Source of the DNA: Perkinsus olseni
Lineage: Eukaryota > Perkinsozoa > Perkinsida > Perkinsidae
Direction: 5' to 3'
NCBI GenBank assembly: GCA_013115135.1
Contig: JABANP010000016.1
Location: forward strand, 62,001 to 126,000
Length of the DNA: 64,000 nucleotides
The notes beneath the pieces are model-generated. The model was not told the DNA's origin. It saw only the letters and a program-made list of their open reading frames with translations, and did not search any database. Numbering within the stretch: the stretch's first letter is position 1; every line of letters starts with the position of its first letter. The position numbers and the translations under genes are program-made. Shown piece after piece: positions 58,591 through 64,000 of the stretch.

Positions 58591-58690
58591 AGCTACACCC
58601 GCCGACGGCCACGGGGATCATCCGTTAGCCGCTCCTCGGGCATCCCATCACATTCGCTCAGGGCAGCAGCCAGACAGTGGCGACGATCGG

Positions 58691-59660
58691 CGAATTACGC
58701 TACCGTCACCTCATATTCGATGGAATGTTGGAGCCGGCTCCCGCAGGCTATTTGTTCACCCCGACTGGGTAACACGACCAAACCGGCGACCGGCCATAGC
58801 TGGTATAAAGAACAGCAACCAAAAAAGAGCAAAAAAATTTTGCTAAGTGCTGTTATCGTATAATGATGAGCAAAACAGCAGTGTGCTGTTGTGTGCATAA
58901 CCGCTAGAGGAGTTAAAATAGCAGCAACTCCCAAAATAGTATGTACATTTGGAACACGTCGCGGATCTGTGTAACGCGGATTGCGATTTCGTATATCATG
59001 GTGTCATTGTGTTATTCTGCTTTGCGTTCATGTACAACCGCTGCTAATTTGAATGATAACGCAAACACTAGGGAGGGCTCCCTGATTACCCTGGGAGTAG
59101 ACTACCCTCGGTATTGCTTTTCTGCATGCCAGGAAATTGAAGCACTCTGAGCCCCGTTCTATTTTGGAACCCCTGGAATGTGCGAGAACAGGTTCATCCT
59201 CATCTTTACAGGCGATTCGCCATCGTTTTCGGTGCCCATACTCGCGGTGCCTTGCATCCACCCATTACTGCTGTGACTTAACATAATACCAGCGGTCGAA
59301 AAACTACTGTATGTAAAGAAATAGTCCTTGAACCAACTGCATCCTCCTGAGAGCCACAGCTCCATCAGAGTTACTTGGGATCGAAAGTAACTTGAAATAC
59401 GAAGTAAAACGGGAATAACATCCATAGAGCGGTGAGCGGTCCTGGCCGTGCACACGAGTTCCTGCTCGCGCGAGCGTAAGTGCAACGCCGGGAAGAAATA
59501 TGTTGAAACGCTATAGTGTGTAACGAAGTAAAAACTTGTGAGTAGTACTCACTGGGTACTCACTGAGTACCCAGTAGACATGGGGTTTTGAGATATGTTA
59601 GTGCAGCAGGAGTATAAAAATCCGGTGCGGTATGTAGTTCCCAGGAGTCCTCAGGAAGCC
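58691..59660. other. Stretch without a confident gene
   Basis: AT-richer than its surroundings, with an A-rich run at 58818-58840 and a doubled ACTCACTGGGTACTCACTGAGTACC-like phrase near 59550. No gene is supported. Confidence 0.35.
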
Positions 59661-59669
59661 GTACACCGT

Positions 59670-60462
59670 TTATTTGTGGCATTGATCACGGACACAATAA
59701 CCCGTAGCCTGCTCGAAGACGCCAACGTACCCAAAGACCAGACCGAGACCGAAGTAGACATCAGTCGCGATATAGCCGCAGAACTCATCCAGATCTTTGT
59801 CGTGATAACCACGACAGGTCTTCAAGGCCTCCTTGAAGGCGAATGATGCCATTTTGTTGGACACTTTTCGGAAGCAGCTATCAATGTCATAAAAAGGGCA
59901 ATAATGCGAGGGGCAGTACCGGGAATTTAGTAAAGTCCACCAGTCTACCGGGGACGATGGGGTTAAAGAAGGCGTTGTAGGCATCCTTGGTCGGGCACTG
60001 AACTCTGCCGATGCATGTAGATATCGCATGCTGGAGGGCACGGGAGCGCAAGAAGATGTATCCGTTTAACACCTGGTCGAGCTCTGCGATTCCATCCTGG
60101 AGAGAGGAGCAAAACTCCTTGGTAGACGGGGACTGGGCCTTTTTCGACTTCTTGCAAATTTCAGTGATCTGCTGCTGGAAGTAAGCGGAGATGGCCGTGC
60201 TTTGAATGGTCTTGCACTTAGAACAGAATGGATAATCGTCCTTCCCGCTTGCGAGAACTTCACCTCCGAGATCCTCACCCAGCTCACGACGGTCGAGGCT
60301 GGGCGGGGGCGGGGCATCCATCAAGACCTTGTCGATGAACTTGTGGACATCAGGGTTACCGAGGAGGGCCGTGAAGTTCGCGACAGCGTCGTCCACATAG
60401 GGAATAGCCTGGATGCCATGAGTAACAGAGACCGCCGCGAAGATAGTGACTAGATGGATCAT
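59670..60462 (-). pseudogene. Secreted Cys-rich family gene, copy 5, frameshifted
   Basis: It starts at 60462 with a different signal peptide (MIHLVTIFAAVSVTHGIQ), then the family framework (DAPPPPSLDRREL, DDYPFCSKCKTIQS). The first patch is KKSKKAQSPSTKEFCSSLQD. After LVDFTKF one extra base near 59925 breaks the frame. The following frame carries the rest (RYCPSHYCPFYDIDSCF, DEFCGYIATDVYFGLG, GYCVRDQC) to the stop at 59670. It is a recent pseudogene, or intact apart from a sequence error. Confidence 0.75.
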
Positions 60463-60699
60463 AGTTGAGACTGTTGTGAGAACAAAAAGCCTGCCAGATG
60501 ACAGTGCTGCACTACTGCACTGTAGTGTATGAGAGAGTAGGCCTCACTCAACCTCGCACAATCACTCATACCTGGTTAGACATTGGCATTGCTGGAGGGG
60601 CCGCTAACGAGCTTAATGCAACAGACGATGCTCATGTTAGGTTACGGTCATGAAAACAGATCGAGATTCTGGCAGTAGCGGCGTCATGTCACACCTTGG

Positions 60700-62050
60700 G
60701 GAATGGAGACTATCTTCCTTCTCAAATGACTCCGTTTTCCAAACCGGTGGCGTCATGTTTCGTCGCGTACCACTATCGTCTGCGGGCCGTATCAGAGTCG
60801 AGCATCAGTCAGGTGGAACCTGACTGTCAACGGAGCTCTCGTACGCCATATTGGAGAGTCCACACGAGCTCGACGATCCCCTGATGGGGCATACACATGT
60901 GGATGGACGAGACAGTCCCCCATCGCCCTTCGCGACACAGGTACACAGTGGGGCGCCAGGCTTGAGCGCGATTGGCGAGAGCACAGAGTAAGGATGGTCA
61001 AGTGGTGACGATCAAGTTCCACTCGAGCTCTTGACATCTTTAAAGGGTAGGATAGTCGCACATCGTGCATTTCTTAGTTGTCAAAGTTGAGAAAACTATC
61101 TTTCAGATCACTGGGACTGCCCACCATCGTGACGTGGTCGCGTCACGTGATACGAAGGCGCGATCGCTCCATCATTTCTTGACGATATGTGTGCTTCTCG
61201 TAGGCAACCTCATCTCAACAACTTCAACATCAGCGAGCTTCCTCTCATACCTGGGGCTCTGCGGCAGCGTCAAGAGTGAGCTCTCGTTGATACTTGGTGT
61301 GCTTTCTCATCCCGCCGACTGAGCCCGAGGTAAGAGACACGGTGGACGTGCACGGCGCCACCCGGAAGCTTCGCAGATCGTGATTCTTCATGTTCCTGGA
61401 CGATTTTTGTGGAAGTATCAAGTGGGCACGACACGTTTGGGTCCAATGCGCGCTTGCTTACATCTGGCCGCGCGGTCGTGCGGCAGCAATGCTATAGCGG
61501 CCTGAGCGAATGGATTTCTCCCATGACTGCTTTCTGAGCGTCTCGTCACACTCATTCAAAGTTCCAAGTTCAATGAGATCCACGGCTTTCGAAATTTCTC
61601 ATAACGCATGGCTGTGTCTCCATCGAGTGATGATCATTCCTTTGGCGCCTCGAGTAGCGCATGTGCACAATGATTTGGGGCCTCTTCTGCCGTGCTGGTG
61701 GTTGTATTCTCAGAGATCCTCAGACTCGCACAACAGGCGGATATAATACCAATGCCGAGAGGAGATCGAACAGTCACAACACGATAGGACTGTAAGCTGT
61801 TGAGTTCTGAATGCAGGCAGAAGACAACCGCGCCTCGTAGCCGGAGTACTTGAAGTTTCCCTAGGCGGAACTCGGCGTCGCTCACTGCATGGTCTTTGGT
61901 CAGAAGTCGGAGATGCTCGCACGTAACATCACACGGAGTTGCGCAACGTCTATCCGACGATGGCTAGCCGCAACACTCAGTGTGCGCCAAAAACTCGAGA
62001 AAGAAATATTGCGCAGCAGTGCCCGCAAATAGCAGTGTAAAATGTTACTC
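60700..62050. other. Stretch without a confident gene
   Basis: No gene or RNA that I can support. A phrase like the upstream element (CGTCATGTCACACC, about 60683-60696) lies 220 bp before copy 5. Confidence 0.35.
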
Positions 62051-62431
62051 GTGGCAGCTCGCCAGAAAACGTCTTGCCCACTACACCGGTGATTAATACT
62101 TCACCTCGGGTTGAACACAACTTCAACGGACTTCAGAAAAGCCGTATTATCAGGTAGATCCTCGACTGGAGAACCCATCTATTAAACCGCTGTTCTAATC
62201 GAGTCTCGTTGGACTGAAATATCTCAAGTCGAATGAAAAATGGCCATAGCTCGGCCCGAGCAAACTGCAGGGTTCAATCGCGCGCGGAGCCACAAACAAC
62301 CCACAATAACAGAGTGCGATAGCGATGAACCCGAGCTCCGACACAGAAGGAGCTTCCGTTGAGATAACAAAAACTTTGATCATAAATAATATCGCCTCCA
62401 TTTCCTAAAGTTACAATATCAGCGATAAGAA

Positions 62432-63211
62432 CTACCAGCATTGATCACGGACGCAATAACCCGTAGCCTGTTCATAGACACCAACGAACCCAAAGACCAG
62501 ACCGAGACCGAAGTTGAGATCAGTCGCGATATAGCCGCAGAACTCATCCAGCCCTTCATCGCCGTAGTGCTTACAGGCAAACAGGACTTGATGGAGTGCA
62601 AAGTATAGCATTTTCTTGGTGACCACGCGGAAGCAGGCTCCAACGTTACGAAAGGGGTGATAATAGGAGGGGCAATACTCGAAGAGAGTAAAGTCCACCA
62701 GTCTACCGGGGACGGTGGGGTTAAAGAAGGCGTTGTAGGCATCTTTGGTCGGGCACTGACCTCTGCCGATGCATGTAGATATCGCATGCTGGAGGGCACG
62801 CGAGCGCACGAAGAGGTAACCATTCAACACCTGATTGAGCGCAGAGATTCCTTTTCTGAGGTGGCCACAGAACTCTTCGGTAGACAAGGAGTCAGCATTT
62901 CCAGGTCCGTCGCAGATATCGGTGATCTGCTGCTGGAAGTAAGCGGAGATGGCACCGGTTTGGATGGTCTTGCAGTTAGAACAGAATCGATAATCGTCCT
63001 TCTTCGTGAGATCCCCATGGCCTTCACCCAGTTCACGGCCACCGGGGCTAGGCGGGGGCGGGGCATCCATCAAGGCCTTGTCGATGAACTTGTGGACATC
63101 AGGCTCACCGAGGAGGGCCGTGAAGTTCGCGACGGCCTCGTCCACGAGAGGGTCAGTCTGGATGCTTAGAGTACCAGCGACGGTGGCGAAAATAACCAGG
63201 AGACGGGTCAT
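62432..63211 (-). CDS. Secreted Cys-rich family protein, copy 6 (259 aa)
   Basis: The start is taken at 63211 (MTRLLVIFATVAGTLSIQ), the position homologous to the other copies. A longer open frame upstream to 63304 would bury the signal peptide behind a hydrophobic extension. It is three residues shorter than its relatives in the segment after GRELGEGHGD. The first patch is DGPGNADSLSTEEFCGHLRK, the second FEYCPSYYHPFRNVGACFRV. It ends VRDQCW. It is the most divergent intact copy in the framework as well, so probably an older duplicate. Confidence 0.85.
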   Translation of the reverse strand: MTRLLVIFATVAGTLSIQTDPLVDEAVANFTALLGEPDVHKFIDKALMDAPPPPSPGGRELGEGHGDLTKKDDYRFCSNCKTIQTGAISAYFQQQITDICDGPGNADSLSTEEFCGHLRKGISALNQVLNGYLFVRSRALQHAISTCIGRGQCPTKDAYNAFFNPTVPGRLVDFTLFEYCPSYYHPFRNVGACFRVVTKKMLYFALHQVLFACKHYGDEGLDEFCGYIATDLNFGLGLVFGFVGVYEQATGYCVRDQCW

Positions 63212-63420
63212 GGTTGATACAGGTGGTATGACTGAAAGCCTGAAAAAGATAATAATGGATGCTATTATAATAATAACGAAGACTCGTGCAGGAAGCAGCA
63301 CCACTGAAGCAGGCTGAGTAGCAGAAGGCAGAGCAACCCCGGGCGCGACGGCTGTCTCGAATCAGACACTCCCTCCAACGGGCCAGGCACGGTTGATGAG
63401 CAAAATAGAGCGGCGGGCGG

Positions 63421-63475
63421 CGTCACGTCACGCCCGAGGGAGCCAGACAGCTTCACGTGCCAAATCGCTCCCGTT
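63421..63475 (-). promoter_or_regulatory. Conserved upstream element, copy 6
   Basis: CGTCACGTCACGCCCGAGGG, then CAGACAGCTTCACGTGCCAA, matches the element of copies 1-4 with several changes, 210-265 bp before the ATG. Persistence in this more divergent copy favours function over recent duplication. Confidence 0.4.
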
Positions 63476-63559
63476 AGATGGCTGCAGTATCCGCGTCACC
63501 CCGCGAATGAGTGTAGTTCGCGGACACATCGACCCGTTCACCATTGCCTATCACAGGCA

Positions 63560-64000
63560 TCCCCGTTCAGAGGAGGGCCTACCAGCTCTACAAGTAGCAG
63601 CGATAAGCTCTCGACACTTGTCTGCCGGTTGACAGGCGTGTCTACGGTGGGGGCAGGCTCATCTAACCCTGACGACGCCTCGTTGCTCACTGGCGTGCTG
63701 AACTCCGGTGAAATTCACAGCAATAGAGAGCTCCAATGCCTCAAGTTTGGAATATTGCACCTCAGCCGAGCTCTCTCCCGGTCTGGCCTTAATAAATCCT
63801 ACCTCGCATTGGGAGGCGTTTCGGAAGTCGCAGCAATGCTCCTGAAACGTTGGTGACTGTCCTCGCCAGTGACACCATCGCCCAGCGTGACGTAGCAATG
63901 AGGTTGTTCATTCTCCTGCTGGAGATGTCGCTGCCAGCCAGGATAATGGTTTGCCTTTGTTGCCGTTGGAAGGCCCTCATAGAGTGGGCGTATCTCACCT
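63560..64000. other. Right end of the window
   Basis: No supported gene. The window ends within sequence flanking copy 6. Confidence 0.35.

Larger units (their letters stand above)
56230..58690 (-). repeat. Secreted-gene amplification unit 4
   Basis: It has the same order as unit 3. The RRM relic (58385-58585, plus) continues rightward to 58680 in sequence matching 50025-50110, downstream of the CELF-like stop (AGTTAGCTACACCCGCCGAC). This is the longest capture of the CELF-like 3' end. Confidence 0.6.

Noticed and set aside
62432..63304. Longer 290-aa version of secreted copy 6 from the ATG at 63304
   Set aside because: All paralogues begin at the MTRLL position, and the extension would place a second hydrophobic stretch before the signal peptide.
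1..64000. CRISPR arrays, bacterial operons, rRNA
   Set aside because: No regularly spaced direct repeats, no Shine-Dalgarno-led gene chains and no rRNA-like sequence; intron-containing genes show the window is eukaryotic.

Overview
The window comes from a eukaryotic nuclear genome, most likely a unicellular alveolate. Perkinsus-like is my best guess; this is inference, because no marker gene settles it. The genes are split by many short introns (about 40-90 bp, GT-AG with at least one GC-AG), are densely packed on both strands, and are moderately GC-rich. Most duplicated genes keep their reading frame, but several carry a single 1-bp indel. These may be real decay or uncorrected assembly errors.

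Layout. (1) 1-6.7 kb: minus-strand genes, namely an unrecognised multi-exon gene (2111-2864), a NECAP-like clathrin accessory protein (3222-5077) and a TPR-repeat protein (about 5390-6630). (2) 6.9-18.6 kb: five ZupT/ZIP-type metal transporter genes, three on minus then two on plus, diverging around 13.6-14.7 kb. (3) 18.6-32 kb: nested segmental duplications. Two intact copies of an intronless secreted Cys-rich protein gene (21406, 26111) are interleaved with copies of an unidentified repeat (R2) and with truncated copies of a coiled-coil protein gene whose fullest copy is at 28.7-31.96 kb. (4) 32.5-36.7 kb: an MFS transporter and a divergent actin-related protein, both minus. (5) 36.9-46.0 kb: two tandem minus-strand genes encoding a Rab-type GTPase fused in frame to NADP/NAD-malic enzyme. 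The upstream copy (43142-46003) is intact at 853 aa over six exons. The other (36855-42723) has three frameshifts and is split by a 3038-bp DNA transposon with 172-bp terminal inverted repeats and a 4-bp target duplication. (6) 47-50.1 kb: a small one-TM protein and an ELAV/CELF-like RNA-binding protein gene on plus. (7) 50.9-63.6 kb: four more copies of the secreted Cys-rich gene, all minus, in duplicated units. At least two of these units, and both plus-strand units near 21-27 kb, carry upstream and in divergent orientation the last RRM exons of the CELF-like gene.

Most notable points: the Rab-malic enzyme fusion, whose GTPase half has lost the catalytic AGQ of switch II in both paralogues; the precise transposon insertion that inactivates one of them; and the secreted gene family, with near-identical framework, two variable Cys-bounded patches, and a captured RRM exon in its amplification unit.
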